48,029 bases of DNA from Paenibacillus tianmuensis. GTDB lineage: Bacteria > Bacillota > Bacilli > Paenibacillales > NBRC-103111. The DNA lies in assembly GCF_900100345.1 (NCBI RefSeq), contig NZ_FMTT01000049.1, positions 1 through 48,029 on the forward strand. The letters run 5' to 3'. Numbering within the stretch: position 1 is the first letter of the stretch; each line of letters starts with the position of its first letter. Positions 23,962-32,864 of the stretch are shown in pieces. The notes under the pieces are model-generated. The model was not told the DNA's origin and ran no database searches. It saw only the letters and a program-made list of their open reading frames with translations. The translations under genes and the position numbers were made by a program.

Positions 23962-26076
23962 TCAAGCTTTTTTTGGGAGGATGGCGACGGGGATCGTGAA
24001 ACAGAACATGGTTCCTCGCCCCGGTTCGGTGCGTTCGACCCAGATGCGCCCCTCATGGTACTCGATGATTTCTCTGGATATAGAAAGCCCGAGTCCTTTG
24101 CCGCCCGCAGCCGAATTGCGCGACCGGTTGCTGGTATAGAACCGGTCGAACACGTAAGGCAAATCCTGTTCGTTAATGCCGCCCCCCGTATCACTGACCT
24201 GGCACAGCAGTTGTTCTCCGTCGTCGACCATTTCTACCTGAATGGAGCCGCCTTCCGGCGTGAACTTGATCGCATTGAAGATCAAATTACTGAACACCTG
24301 ATGCAGCCGCTCCAGATCGACATCCACCGCGGAAAATTCACGCGTCTGATCGTCTCCCCCGGTCCGGAACGTCAGCGAATAATGAATTCCTGCATTGCGC
24401 GTATCCAGCTCGTAGCGGCTGAACAGCAGCTCGATCAGGCGGTCGGTGCGCATGAGCTGTTTTTTGAAGGTCACCTGTCTCGCTTCAAGCTGGGAAAGCT
24501 GGAACAGGTCCTCGATCAATCTGTCCATGCTGATGACTTTGCTGTGAATAAGCCGCAAATAGCGTTCCTTCTGCTCCTCCGTATCCACGATGCCGTCCAG
24601 CACGGCCTCCAGATAGCACTGGATCGTCGTCAGCGGCGTGCCCAAATCGTGCGATATGTTGCTGAGCAGCCGGCTCCGGGACTTCTCCATCCGCGACAGC
24701 TCGTCGTTTTTCCGCTGCAGCTCCAGATTCGCCTGCTCCAGATCAGCCGTCCGTTCCTTGATCTTGTCATGTAAGCCGCTGTTCAGTTGCGTCAAAGCGG
24801 CCGAAAGCTTCTCCTCGCTCCCATACCCCCGCGACAGCTTGACCGACAGCAGCACCGACTGGGAGAAAATAAAGATCAACAAACCAAAAGCGGACATCTT
24901 GTCCGTCGTCTGTATCAGTTCGTGAGCGTACAGCATATCATTGACGAGTGTAGCCGCAAAGATCAAGCTGGCGAGCAGCAACAGCCCTCCGCCCTCCCTT
25001 TTGCGCAAAAAGGCGAGCACGATGATGCATAAAATATAACAGACACCCGCTCCCACAATCAGCTGCAGGACGATCAGCCATTTCGTAATCAGCATGGTTG
25101 GCAGCAGCGGAATGGCAACGGCGTACGCCAATGTTACCGCGCAGAAATACGCCGTTATTTTCCGCGAGCTTTCCCTCGGATACATGCTGGCGAAAAACAA
25201 GACGAACAGCGGCATGCTTACATCCGCCGTCACATATTCCAGAATCAGCGCCAGCGTCCAATCGAAACGGGGAAACGCCTGGGTAACAACCATTTCCCCG
25301 ATCAACGCCATGCGCAGGCAGAATACAAGGCAAAATAATCCGAAATAAAGCATGGCCAGCTCTTTGGTCCGTACGACGAACAGGCCGAGATGATAAAGCC
25401 CCATGATCAGCAAGCAGCCGATCAGCAACGTATCGAAACCAACAGACAGCTGCTTCGCCCTCGCCACCGACTCGAACAGGCCGAACTCGATCGGCTGCCG
25501 GATACCGCCCTTCTCGTGCGAATAGTTCGATACTTGAAGAACCAGCACCAGTTCGTTCGTATGGGTGTGAGCGACGGCCAGCTGGGTTGAAAAATGAGGC
25601 TTCGATTCCGGCTCGGACTTGCTTGCGGTTCCGGCGGACGCGATTTCCTTTCCGTTCACCCAGAGCTTATAAGACGTATAGATCGGGGGAAGCCTTAGGG
25701 CGAGCACCCGCTCATGATCGGACAACGAAATCTTGAGGCGGTATGTGGCGTACCCTTCGCCCGTAAGCATCTTTCCGTCCTTCGTCGTGCCGTTCCAGGA
25801 ACCCGGAAGACTGGCGTAGCCGGGCGCTCCGAAGCGTTCCGCCGCCAAGTCATCGGGGTGCCTGAATTCGTTCCAATAAAATTCCCATTCGCCGTTCAGC
25901 GGAAGATGCCCTTTCCGGTCCCAATCCCATTCCCGCAGATCCAATTCGCCCCGAACCGCGGTCGGCGAATTGCCGTAGGTGAAGAACAACCGTTCTCCCG
26001 CAATCAGACCAACGATCAAAAAAACGACAATAGTTAAGAATGCGGCAATCCGCCTCGATATTCGTTCCAGCGGCAT
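23962..26076 (-). CDS. 7TMR-DISM sensor histidine kinase
   Basis: A 704-residue membrane kinase. One N-terminal helix (12-28) is followed by an extracellular beta-sandwich region (about 40-200) of the 7TMR-DISM extracellular or glycoside-hydrolase-like jelly-roll type (LPLNGEWEFYWNEF, LPGSWNG, GYATYRLKI). Seven membrane helices follow (about 215-410). A coiled coil leads to the HisKA domain with the phospho-histidine in SNISHDLGTPLTTIQ, then the ATPase N box FSNLIFNAIKFTPEGG and G2 box GKGLGLSISREII. Such sensors are thought to detect carbohydrate-like ligands. The ATG at 26076 has GGAGGAG about 13 nt upstream. The response regulator follows in the same operon. Confidence 0.92.
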   Translation of the reverse strand: MPLERISRRIAAFLTIVVFLIVGLIAGERLFFTYGNSPTAVRGELDLREWDWDRKGHLPLNGEWEFYWNEFRHPDDLAAERFGAPGYASLPGSWNGTTKDGKMLTGEGYATYRLKISLSDHERVLALRLPPIYTSYKLWVNGKEIASAGTASKSEPESKPHFSTQLAVAHTHTNELVLVLQVSNYSHEKGGIRQPIEFGLFESVARAKQLSVGFDTLLIGCLLIMGLYHLGLFVVRTKELAMLYFGLFCLVFCLRMALIGEMVVTQAFPRFDWTLALILEYVTADVSMPLFVLFFASMYPRESSRKITAYFCAVTLAYAVAIPLLPTMLITKWLIVLQLIVGAGVCYILCIIVLAFLRKREGGGLLLLASLIFAATLVNDMLYAHELIQTTDKMSAFGLLIFIFSQSVLLSVKLSRGYGSEEKLSAALTQLNSGLHDKIKERTADLEQANLELQRKNDELSRMEKSRSRLLSNISHDLGTPLTTIQCYLEAVLDGIVDTEEQKERYLRLIHSKVISMDRLIEDLFQLSQLEARQVTFKKQLMRTDRLIELLFSRYELDTRNAGIHYSLTFRTGGDDQTREFSAVDVDLERLHQVFSNLIFNAIKFTPEGGSIQVEMVDDGEQLLCQVSDTGGGINEQDLPYVFDRFYTSNRSRNSAAGGKGLGLSISREIIEYHEGRIWVERTEPGRGTMFCFTIPVAILPKKA

Positions 26077-26084
26077 GTGCTAGC

Positions 26085-26165
26085 TCACGCTCCTCCGGCT
26101 TCGAGATACCGGCGGATGCCGCTTGCGATTCTTTCAGCCCATTTCGTCGGTATTTCAGTTGACAT
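26085..26165 (-). CDS. Possible 26-residue upstream ORF of the 7TMR kinase
   Basis: A short frame, MSTEIPTKWAERIASGIRRYLEAGGA, ends 8 nt before the kinase ATG and could form an amphipathic helix. No ribosome site precedes its ATG. Its last codons contain the kinase's GGAGGAG. It may be chance. Confidence 0.2.
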   Translation of the reverse strand: MSTEIPTKWAERIASGIRRYLEAGGA

Positions 26166-26491
26166 GATGTTTTTTTAAACGGATCAGTTCGATCCATTGT
26201 GTATTCGCCCCTCATGGCGTTAAATCCTGCTTTTTCCAGACTCCGGTCTCAGGCGTGCGGTGCCGACTGCGCCTTAATATTAACCTATCTCTTCCCATTG
26301 TGCCTGAATTTGCCGAACTGAACAAGGGAGAAAATACTATAGTCTTTTCTTCCTGTTTCAAGGCAGATTCCTGCCGCTTTCTTTCCTAAATATAAAACAG
26401 CCCGGCGTAATCCGCCGGGCCGGGTAACAGCTCAATGAATAACATATGCAATATGATAGCTCACGCTCTGTAGTACATTTCCATAGCTTGC
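26166..26491. other. Intergenic region before the 7TMR kinase operon
   Basis: No gene is supported. On the minus strand a weak promoter (TTGAAA near 26362 and TAGTAT near 26340, 16 nt apart) could serve the kinase operon. The right part holds the DUF2334 gene's terminator. Confidence 0.35.
26390..26420 (-). terminator. Terminator of the DUF2334 gene
   Basis: GCCCGGCG and CGCCGGGC form an 8-bp perfect stem with a 5-nt loop; on the minus strand TGTTTTATATTT follows. It lies 71 nt after the gene's stop. Confidence 0.8.
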
Positions 26492-28393
26492 TTACTTGCT
26501 TTGGTAGGATAGGGCGAAATCCAAGGTGCCGCTGGTGCGGTCGATCAATACCAAATCGGCCTTTCCATTGCCGTCGACGTCCCGGATCGTCAGATTAACG
26601 CCGCTTCCCGGCGTTCCCCAAGGTCCGAAGGTGGAAAGCAGCTTCCACCCCTGGTCTTCATCCCTTAAATAGACGGTACAGCTCATCGTCTTCGGGTCCC
26701 AGCGGAGCGCGTCTTCCCGGCCGTCTCCGTTGAAGTCCCCGAGCCGGATCAAGCCGTCTTCATTCGGGAGATCCAGGTCCACACGGGTCAGCTTCCACTT
26801 CATGTCGACGAAATCCGGCTGAAGCTGAATGCCGCCCGAGGCGCTGTCTTTAGAGGCAAACAGCGCGGGGCCGCCCTCCATGCGAACCTGAAGCTCCTGT
26901 TTCATTTCGCTTCGGAGCTTATACGGTTTAATCGGCTTCAGTTCCTTCCCCCGGATTCGCCAGCCGTATAGTTGAAGCTTATCTTTCGTTAGTCCGGCCA
27001 CAACCACTTCGCCGTTCGATAACGGGAGCGTGTATAAGGAGCTCCAAGCTTTGGCTTCAATTTTCCAGCTCTGCGCCAGCTGGAACTGCCGTCCGTCCGA
27101 TACATAGCGGTCCAACCGCCCACTCGGATTCGCGGTCCAGAAGCTGCCCGGTCCTTCTGCATCTTTGCCGCTGACGGCAGCTGCAGCCCCGTTCGCATAT
27201 TCCGCCTGCCCCCATCGCACCGGCGCCGGCTGCTCCTCATTGCGCAGTCCCTTGTGCCGGCCGGGAATCACGCTGATCTCGCCATTCGCCGAATTCCACT
27301 GTACCGTGTCGGCTTGTCCGTCGCCGTCGACATCCCCGAGAAAAACGTTCTGCTTTCCCCCCGGCAGCAGCTTGACGCTCTGAGCAGGCGTGAACGGAAC
27401 ATAGTCGTGGATGGAGTGGAAGGCGTACCCTTTCGCCCGGAGGCCGGCAATGAGCTTTTGCAGCACGCTCTTATTCTGCTCGGGGTATCGGAATTCCGGA
27501 AGACCGTCCCGCACGACCTTTTCGCCTCCCGAGTCCAGAACGGGGGTCAGGTATTTAAACTCAAGAAAGGGATGATAAAAAAAGGAAGCCACGTGATTCG
27601 TTTGACCGACCCGGTCTAAAATCATTTTCTCGTCCTTATTGGAAGGAATGTAATCGTAAGGTGTCGGAACGTAAGCTGCGCCAAGCGTCGGACTGCCGTA
27701 GCCGGTATTGCGCTGATTCCAATAAAAGACGCCTTCGGCATTGCCGTGAGACTGTACCTCCGCCTGATAGTTCAGGCCGAAGTAAGAGCGGAACACCCGA
27801 TCCTGTTCTGCAGTGGTCCGGTAATGCGGCCCCTCCCAGAACTGAGGCTTCAAGCCCGCACGCTCGAATATGGCAAGCCCAGCTTTTACACGCGGTTCCG
27901 CGTACGATGCCTTCATCGTTTCTTCCACATCCGCCACTTGGAACTCGTTGCCGATCCCCGATTCGTGGTGTCCGTCATCCCGGCGCACGCCGCCGACTTG
28001 GTGCGTATAGCCGTGCATGCCAATGACCGCGCCGCTGTCCGAAGCCTGCTGGAGCACCTTGCGGAAAGCTGCCGCGTACGGATTGCCCTCCTGGTCAAGG
28101 GGTACGTCGTACCGTGATCCGTCCGGGGGCAGATTGATCCAGCGGGGAATAACCGCGATATGATACGCCACCTTCTGGTCGCGCAAATATTCCAGCACGG
28201 TTCTCAGCTTGCCAAGCTCCTCAAGCGAAGCATATTGTCCGCCGGGACCAATGTCCTCCAGCCGCATCAAGACGAATTTGGGCGTACGAGCCTCGCCTTC
28301 GACGGTAATCATCCGATACGCCGACAGCAGCAGCGTAAGCGTGATTAAAGAAACAACAAAACGTAGCCATTTTGAATGGCGTAAATAGGTCAT
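26492..28393 (-). CDS. Exported DUF2334/polysaccharide-deacetylase-like protein with FG-GAP repeats
   Basis: A 633-residue protein. A basic start and one hydrophobic segment (about 10-28) form a signal anchor. Residues about 40-330 match DUF2334, a deacetylase-like TIM-barrel family: FVLMRLEDIGPGG, HIAVIPRWIN and VIGMHGYTHQVGG carry candidate metal ligands. The C-terminal half holds FG-GAP/VCBS-type calcium-binding repeats: FLGDVDGDGQADTVQW, RLGDFNGDGREDALRW and IRDVDGNGKADLVLID. The combination suggests a cell-surface carbohydrate-active or binding protein; activity is unproven. The ATG at 28393 was chosen because the signal anchor begins there, with GGGAG about 13 nt upstream; the frame extends further without support. 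Confidence 0.85.
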   Translation of the reverse strand: MTYLRHSKWLRFVVSLITLTLLLSAYRMITVEGEARTPKFVLMRLEDIGPGGQYASLEELGKLRTVLEYLRDQKVAYHIAVIPRWINLPPDGSRYDVPLDQEGNPYAAAFRKVLQQASDSGAVIGMHGYTHQVGGVRRDDGHHESGIGNEFQVADVEETMKASYAEPRVKAGLAIFERAGLKPQFWEGPHYRTTAEQDRVFRSYFGLNYQAEVQSHGNAEGVFYWNQRNTGYGSPTLGAAYVPTPYDYIPSNKDEKMILDRVGQTNHVASFFYHPFLEFKYLTPVLDSGGEKVVRDGLPEFRYPEQNKSVLQKLIAGLRAKGYAFHSIHDYVPFTPAQSVKLLPGGKQNVFLGDVDGDGQADTVQWNSANGEISVIPGRHKGLRNEEQPAPVRWGQAEYANGAAAAVSGKDAEGPGSFWTANPSGRLDRYVSDGRQFQLAQSWKIEAKAWSSLYTLPLSNGEVVVAGLTKDKLQLYGWRIRGKELKPIKPYKLRSEMKQELQVRMEGGPALFASKDSASGGIQLQPDFVDMKWKLTRVDLDLPNEDGLIRLGDFNGDGREDALRWDPKTMSCTVYLRDEDQGWKLLSTFGPWGTPGSGVNLTIRDVDGNGKADLVLIDRTSGTLDFALSYQSK

Positions 28394-28602
28394 CGGGTAT
28401 CCCGGGCTCCCTTCTGGCTGCGTAAATCTATACCCGATTGTAGCAGATTTCACGCCGAGCGAGTATGTTTTTTTGCGGCGATAGGATGAAAGCACGGCTT
28501 ATTCACCCTATTTTCCTCCCCCCTGCCGACGGACCTAAACAGCTCTGCGCCGCCCGAATCATATGAAGAACGAAAAAAACAAGAGAGGGGTGCTTTCGAC
28601 GC

Positions 28603-28794
28603 ATGGAAAACCAATTGAAAGCGATAACGAAAGAGCTGACGGACCTGCATAAGCGATATGCCGGAATTTCCCTAAGCTTTGCTGCCCTTGAGCGGAAATT
28701 GTCGGCAATGGAACACCGCATGGCTACGCTTGAAACCGAGTTTGCGAGGCAAGTCCCCTTTCTGCTGGAAGAAACCTGCCCGCCAGCCCACTGA
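28603..28794 (+). CDS. Small coiled-coil protein
   Basis: A 63-residue frame, MENQLKAITKELTDLHKRYAG onward, with regular leucine and hydrophobic spacing over most of its length, predicting a coiled coil. GAGGGG lies about 12 nt before the ATG. No family was recognised. It is divergent from the DUF2334 gene. A 10-bp hairpin follows 70 nt downstream. The minus-strand frames over the same bases have no ribosome sites. Probably real but unproven. Confidence 0.5.
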   Translation: MENQLKAITKELTDLHKRYAGISLSFAALERKLSAMEHRMATLETEFARQVPFLLEETCPPAH

Positions 28795-28865
28795 AGGCGC
28801 TTAAAGCCGATGTTCTCCATCCTTATCCTTATCCCGTCAAGAAGCTCTTCAACTCTTGTCGTCCG

Positions 28866-28892
28866 GAGGCTTGCGACTTAACCGCAAGCTTC
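28866..28892 (+). terminator. Possible terminator after the small coiled-coil gene
   Basis: GAGGCTTGCG and CGCAAGCTTC make a 10-bp stem (one G-U pair) with a 7-nt loop, followed by TATATA rather than a T run. Confidence 0.4.
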
Positions 28893-29191
28893 TATATACG
28901 GCTCGTCCCCCAGTTGCCTGTTCGGAATAAAGCCTATACGCCGTTTCCCTCTGAAAAAAGTCTGCTATCCAAGCTTGGCATTTACTTCCCGATTCGGCGA
29001 GCTATATAATAAAATGGCCGCTTCTCCGTGCCTCTACCGGCCGGGATCTGTCGCTAGGAAGCCGGCTTAGCGCTTTCGCTCCAACGCCCCTGAATCCCGT
29101 TCGGGTTGCCTTTGGGCGTATTTTTAATCTGTTACGATGGGGGCAAGCATGATATAATGAATCGAGTGCGACAGGAAGGTGATATCAAAAT
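28893..29191 (+). promoter_or_regulatory. Leader region with two promoter-like sites for the LytTR-PAS kinase
   Basis: No gene is supported here. TTTACT (28981-28986) and TATAAT (29005-29010) are 18 nt apart. A second TATAAT stands at 29153-29158, 33 nt before the start codon, with no convincing -35 box. AAGGTG precedes the ATG by about 10 nt. Confidence 0.45.
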
Positions 29192-30736
29192 ATGCAAAAA
29201 ATCCCAGTCATTCGTGATAAAAAAAGTTCTGACATCATCATCATCCCTTCCGATGAAGTCGTTAAAATCGAATGCGTACGGGATAAAGAATATATCATTC
29301 ATACGGTTTCCGATAAATATTACTGGGCAGCGTCGCTGGAAGCTTTTGAAGAGTGGCTGTACGAGGAAGGCTTTCGCCTGATCGATCAGATGAATGTGGT
29401 CAATATGAACCACGTCACGGCGTACGAGCCTCGCAAAGGAATCGTCACATTGCAGCACGGTTCTACGCCCCATTATAAAACCGCTTCCGCCGCTTGGATT
29501 CACGGCGAACATATTACCAACGTCATGAATCTGCTGGGAAAGATGAAGGATCTCGACAAAGGCATCATCGACGACGAAGCCGATCGCATCTTCGAGAACG
29601 TGCTGGCCCAGGAAGAGGATCATCGGTTCGCCCGATCCTACGCGATGATCAAAGCGCTGTATGATAAGAAGAAGACCGAACTGCTGCTTGAAGAAAGCGA
29701 GCTGCGCTATAAATCGCTGTTCGAGCATAATCCCGATCCAATCTGCTCGCTGAACCTGTCGGGCCTCATTACGAACGTGAATCCCGCCATGTTCGGCGTC
29801 ACCGGCTACGCGGAAGCGGATTTACTTCACCGCACGATCAATCCGCTTATTCTGCCGGAAGATTATACGCGGTGGCTCGACCATTTCGAGGAAACGCTCA
29901 ACGGCATGACCCCTCATTATGAGATTACGTTTGTGCGCAAGGACGGCAACCCGGTCGAGCTCAGCGTATATAACTTTCCGATCTTCGTCAACAAACAAAT
30001 TGCCGGCGTTTATATGATCGGTCAAGACATCAGCGAGCGCAAGCGGGCCGAGGAAATGATTCTCCGCTCCGAGAAGCTGTCGATCGTCGGCCAGTTAGCC
30101 GCCGGGGTCGCTCATGAAATCCGCAATCCGCTAACCTCGCTTAAAGGCTTCGTCCAACTGCTTCAAGGCAAGGTAAACGGCTACGACAATTACTTCGAAA
30201 TTATGATCGACGAGCTGGAACGGATCAATTTTATCGTAAGCGAGTTTCTGGTCATCGCGAAGCCGCAAGTCGTCAAGTACCAGCCGAAGAACGCCTTCAC
30301 CATTCTGGAAAATACGATTATGCTACTCGGCTCTCAAGCGATGATCCATAATGTAGACATCGTCACGGAAAAGGACGCCGATCTTCCCGAAATCAATTGC
30401 GACGAGAATCAAATCAAGCAAGTATTTATCAACATTCTGAACAACTCCATCGATGCCATGCCGGAAGGCGGACAAATCCGCGCCGAATTCCGCAAAATGG
30501 AGGGCGGAAAGCTGCTGATGCGGTTTACCGATCAAGGCTGTGGCATTCCGGAAGACCGAATTCCCCGACTGGGGGAACCGTTCTATACGACGAAGGAGAA
30601 GGGCACCGGACTCGGTCTGATGGTCACCTTTAAAATTATCGAAAATCACGGGGGCAGCATGAAGATACGCAGCGAGCAGGGAAAAGGCACGACCGTAGAC
30701 ATTTATATGCAGGGCGTCCGAAAGATCCGGTCTTAG
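29192..30736 (+). CDS. LytTR-PAS sensor histidine kinase (sporulation-kinase type)
   Basis: A 514-residue soluble kinase. Residues about 15-95 resemble a LytTR DNA-binding domain (VVKIECVRDKEYIIHTVSD, EGFRLIDQMNVVNMNHVTAY). A PAS domain follows at about 170-290 (RYKSLFEHNPDPICSLNLSG, VYMIGQDISERKRAE). The HisKA segment is LSIVGQLAAGVAHEIRNPLTSLKGFVQLL with the phospho-histidine near residue 309, as in KinA/KinB/KinE-type sporulation kinases. The ATPase domain shows INILNNSIDAMPEGG and GTGLGLMVTFKIIENHGG. No response regulator is adjacent, as expected for an orphan kinase feeding Spo0F. A LytTR domain at the front of a kinase is unusual; it may bind DNA or act as a sensor. Confidence 0.88.
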   Translation: MQKIPVIRDKKSSDIIIIPSDEVVKIECVRDKEYIIHTVSDKYYWAASLEAFEEWLYEEGFRLIDQMNVVNMNHVTAYEPRKGIVTLQHGSTPHYKTASAAWIHGEHITNVMNLLGKMKDLDKGIIDDEADRIFENVLAQEEDHRFARSYAMIKALYDKKKTELLLEESELRYKSLFEHNPDPICSLNLSGLITNVNPAMFGVTGYAEADLLHRTINPLILPEDYTRWLDHFEETLNGMTPHYEITFVRKDGNPVELSVYNFPIFVNKQIAGVYMIGQDISERKRAEEMILRSEKLSIVGQLAAGVAHEIRNPLTSLKGFVQLLQGKVNGYDNYFEIMIDELERINFIVSEFLVIAKPQVVKYQPKNAFTILENTIMLLGSQAMIHNVDIVTEKDADLPEINCDENQIKQVFINILNNSIDAMPEGGQIRAEFRKMEGGKLLMRFTDQGCGIPEDRIPRLGEPFYTTKEKGTGLGLMVTFKIIENHGGSMKIRSEQGKGTTVDIYMQGVRKIRS

Positions 30737-30763
30737 CAAGCGAGACGGAAGCCCGATACTGTA

Positions 30764-30799
30764 TAAAAAAAGTATTTGGCTTTTTGGCCAAATACTTTT
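30764..30799. terminator. Bidirectional terminator between the kinase and prkA
   Basis: AAAAGTATTTGGC and GCCAAATACTTTT form a 13-bp perfect stem with a 6-nt loop. Flanking A and T runs let it work for the kinase on the plus strand and prkA on the minus strand. Confidence 0.88.
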
Positions 30800-30869
30800 G
30801 CCTGTTTCCATGGTTCCATACAAGCTCCATCGCTTCGCCTGACGGCTTAGCCGATCTTCGGAATGAAAA

Positions 30870-32765
30870 TTACCGGTTCAACAAGCTGCCGACGTAACGC
30901 AGCAGTTCATTGGCTGAAGCGGTCGTATAGCCGTGTTCCTCGACAAGACGCTTGATGACCTCGTTGATCCGCTTTAACTGGTTTTCGTCGGGTGTTTTGG
31001 TGGACGTCGTAATTTTGACGATGTCCTTCAGATCGGTGAACAGCTTCTTCTCGATCGCTTCCCTCAGCCGTTCGTGGCTGCTGTAGTCGAACCGCTTCCC
31101 TTTGCGCGAATACGACGACATCCGGATCAGTATCTCCTCGCGGAACGCTTTCTTCGCATTTTCCGAAATGCCGATCTGCTCTTCGATGGAACGCATCAGC
31201 CTTTCGTCCGGGTCCATCTCTTCGCCGGTCAGCGGGTCCTTGATTTTGGTCCAGTTGCAGTAGGCCTCGATGTTGTCCAGGTAGTTGTTGAACAATGTCT
31301 TCGCCGACTCGTCGAACGAGTAGACGAACGCTTTTTGCACCTCTTTCTTGGCCAGCTCGTCATACTCCTTGCGCGCGATGGAGATGAAGTTCAAGTACCG
31401 CTCCCGCTCCTCCTTCGTAATGGATGGGTGCTGGTCCAGACCGTCCTTGAGCGCCCGCAGTACATCCAGCGCATTGATAAATTCCAGGCCTTGCCGGATC
31501 AGTGCGCTGGAAATCCGGTTGATGACATAGCGGGGATCGATTCCGCTCATCCCTTCCTCCAAATATTCGCTCTGCATCTCCTTCAAATCCGCTTCCTTGT
31601 ACCCTTCCACCTCTTCGCCGTCGTACATGCGCATTTTTTTGACGAGATCCATTCCCTGCTTCTTGGATTCCTTCAAGCGGGTCAAAATCGAAAAAATCGC
31701 CGCGGCCCTCAGTGAGTGAGGCGCGATATGCACATGCTTCATGTCGCTTTGCTTAATCAGCTTGGCGTAAATTTTCTCTTCGTCCGATACCTTCAAATTG
31801 TAAGGAATCGGCATAACGATCATCCGCGATTGGAGCGCCTCGTTCTTCTTATTGGAAATAAACGATTTATATTCGGATTCGTTCGTATGGGCGATAATGA
31901 GCTCGTCTGCCGAAATCAAAGCGAACCGTCCGGCTTTGAAGTTGCCTTCCTGCGTGAGGGACAGCAGGTTCCACAGAAACTTCTCGTCGCATTTCAGCAT
32001 TTCCTGAAACTCCATCAAGCCCCGGTTGGCCTTGTTCAGCTCTCCGTCGAAACGGTAAGCCCGCGGATCGGATTCCGAACCGTACTCGGTAATTGTGGAG
32101 AAGTCGATGCTCCCCGTCAGGTCGGCGATATCCTGCGATTTCGGATCGGACGGACTGAACGTTCCGATGCCTACGCGGTTGTCTTCGGACAGCAGCACGC
32201 GCTCCACCAGCACGTTTTCGATGCGTCCCCCATACTCATCCCGCAGTCGGATTTGGCAGGAGGGGCACAGATTGCCCTCGATTCTCACGCCGAGCTCCTG
32301 CTCGACCTCGCTTCTCAGCTCATGCGGAATTAAGTGCAGAGGCTCCTCGTGCATCGGGCAGCCTTTGATCGCATATACAGCGCCTTGATCCGTGCGCGAA
32401 AACTGCTCAAGCCCGCGCTTGAGTATCGTGACGATGGTCGACTTCCCTCCGCTGACCGGCCCCATCAAAAGCAAGATCCGCTTGCGGACATCCAACCGAC
32501 GGGCCGCCGAATGGAAATATTCTTCCACCAGCTTCTCAATCGCCGAATCGAGCCCGAAAATCTCTTTATCGAAAAAGTTATATTTTCGACGCCCATTTTC
32601 CTCCAGGATGCCGTGGGAGGCAATCATTTCGTACACCCGCGCATGCGCCGTCATAGCCAAATGCGGATGCCGGCGGAGCAGCTCGATGTACTCGGCAAAG
32701 GTTCCGGTCCAGGCCAGCCTTTCGGTCTCCGTGCGATAGTCGGCGATTTTCTTGAATAGATTCAT
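30870..32765 (-). CDS. prkA: PrkA AAA+ serine protein kinase/protease-like protein
   Basis: A 631-residue protein of normal length for PrkA (YeaG). The N-terminal AAA domain has the P-loop GPVSGGKSTIV near residue 100, and SLTQEGNFKAGRFALISADELIIAHTNESEY. A zinc-like CPSC pair sits near residue 166. The C-terminal PrkA domain follows. In B. subtilis PrkA promotes sporulation gene expression, described both as a Ser kinase and as an ATP-dependent protease. The ATG at 32765 has AGGAGGT 7 nt upstream. The gene is separated by about 27 kb from yhbH-spoVR, its common partners. Its leader holds a tandem palindromic repeat, and an ECF sigma gene lies upstream on the same strand. Confidence 0.95.
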   Translation of the reverse strand: MNLFKKIADYRTETERLAWTGTFAEYIELLRRHPHLAMTAHARVYEMIASHGILEENGRRKYNFFDKEIFGLDSAIEKLVEEYFHSAARRLDVRKRILLLMGPVSGGKSTIVTILKRGLEQFSRTDQGAVYAIKGCPMHEEPLHLIPHELRSEVEQELGVRIEGNLCPSCQIRLRDEYGGRIENVLVERVLLSEDNRVGIGTFSPSDPKSQDIADLTGSIDFSTITEYGSESDPRAYRFDGELNKANRGLMEFQEMLKCDEKFLWNLLSLTQEGNFKAGRFALISADELIIAHTNESEYKSFISNKKNEALQSRMIVMPIPYNLKVSDEEKIYAKLIKQSDMKHVHIAPHSLRAAAIFSILTRLKESKKQGMDLVKKMRMYDGEEVEGYKEADLKEMQSEYLEEGMSGIDPRYVINRISSALIRQGLEFINALDVLRALKDGLDQHPSITKEERERYLNFISIARKEYDELAKKEVQKAFVYSFDESAKTLFNNYLDNIEAYCNWTKIKDPLTGEEMDPDERLMRSIEEQIGISENAKKAFREEILIRMSSYSRKGKRFDYSSHERLREAIEKKLFTDLKDIVKITTSTKTPDENQLKRINEVIKRLVEEHGYTTASANELLRYVGSLLNR

Positions 32766-32783
32766 GATCTTTACCTCCTACAA

Positions 32784-32864
32784 GTTTTGCTTTAGCAAAA
32801 CTGGCTTCGAAAGGATACGCTTATAGGTTTTGCGCTAAGCAAAACCAGCTTCGAAAGGATACGC
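32784..32864. repeat. Tandem repeat of a palindrome-containing unit upstream of prkA
   Basis: Two near-identical units (32784-32820 and 32827-32864) each contain a hairpin, GTTTTGC-TTTA-GCAAAAC or GTTTTGC-GCTAA-GCAAAAC, followed by GCTTCGAAAGGATACGC. A partial third copy, GCTTCGAAACGAT, follows from 32865. The repeat begins 19 nt before the prkA start codon, just outside its ribosome site, so it lies in the leader of the prkA message. It looks like a small interspersed element; I cannot say whether it occurs elsewhere in the genome. Confidence 0.85.

Noticed and set aside
32784..32864. CRISPR array
   Set aside because: Only two or three adjacent copies with a 6-nt gap; there are no spacers of regular length and no cas genes.
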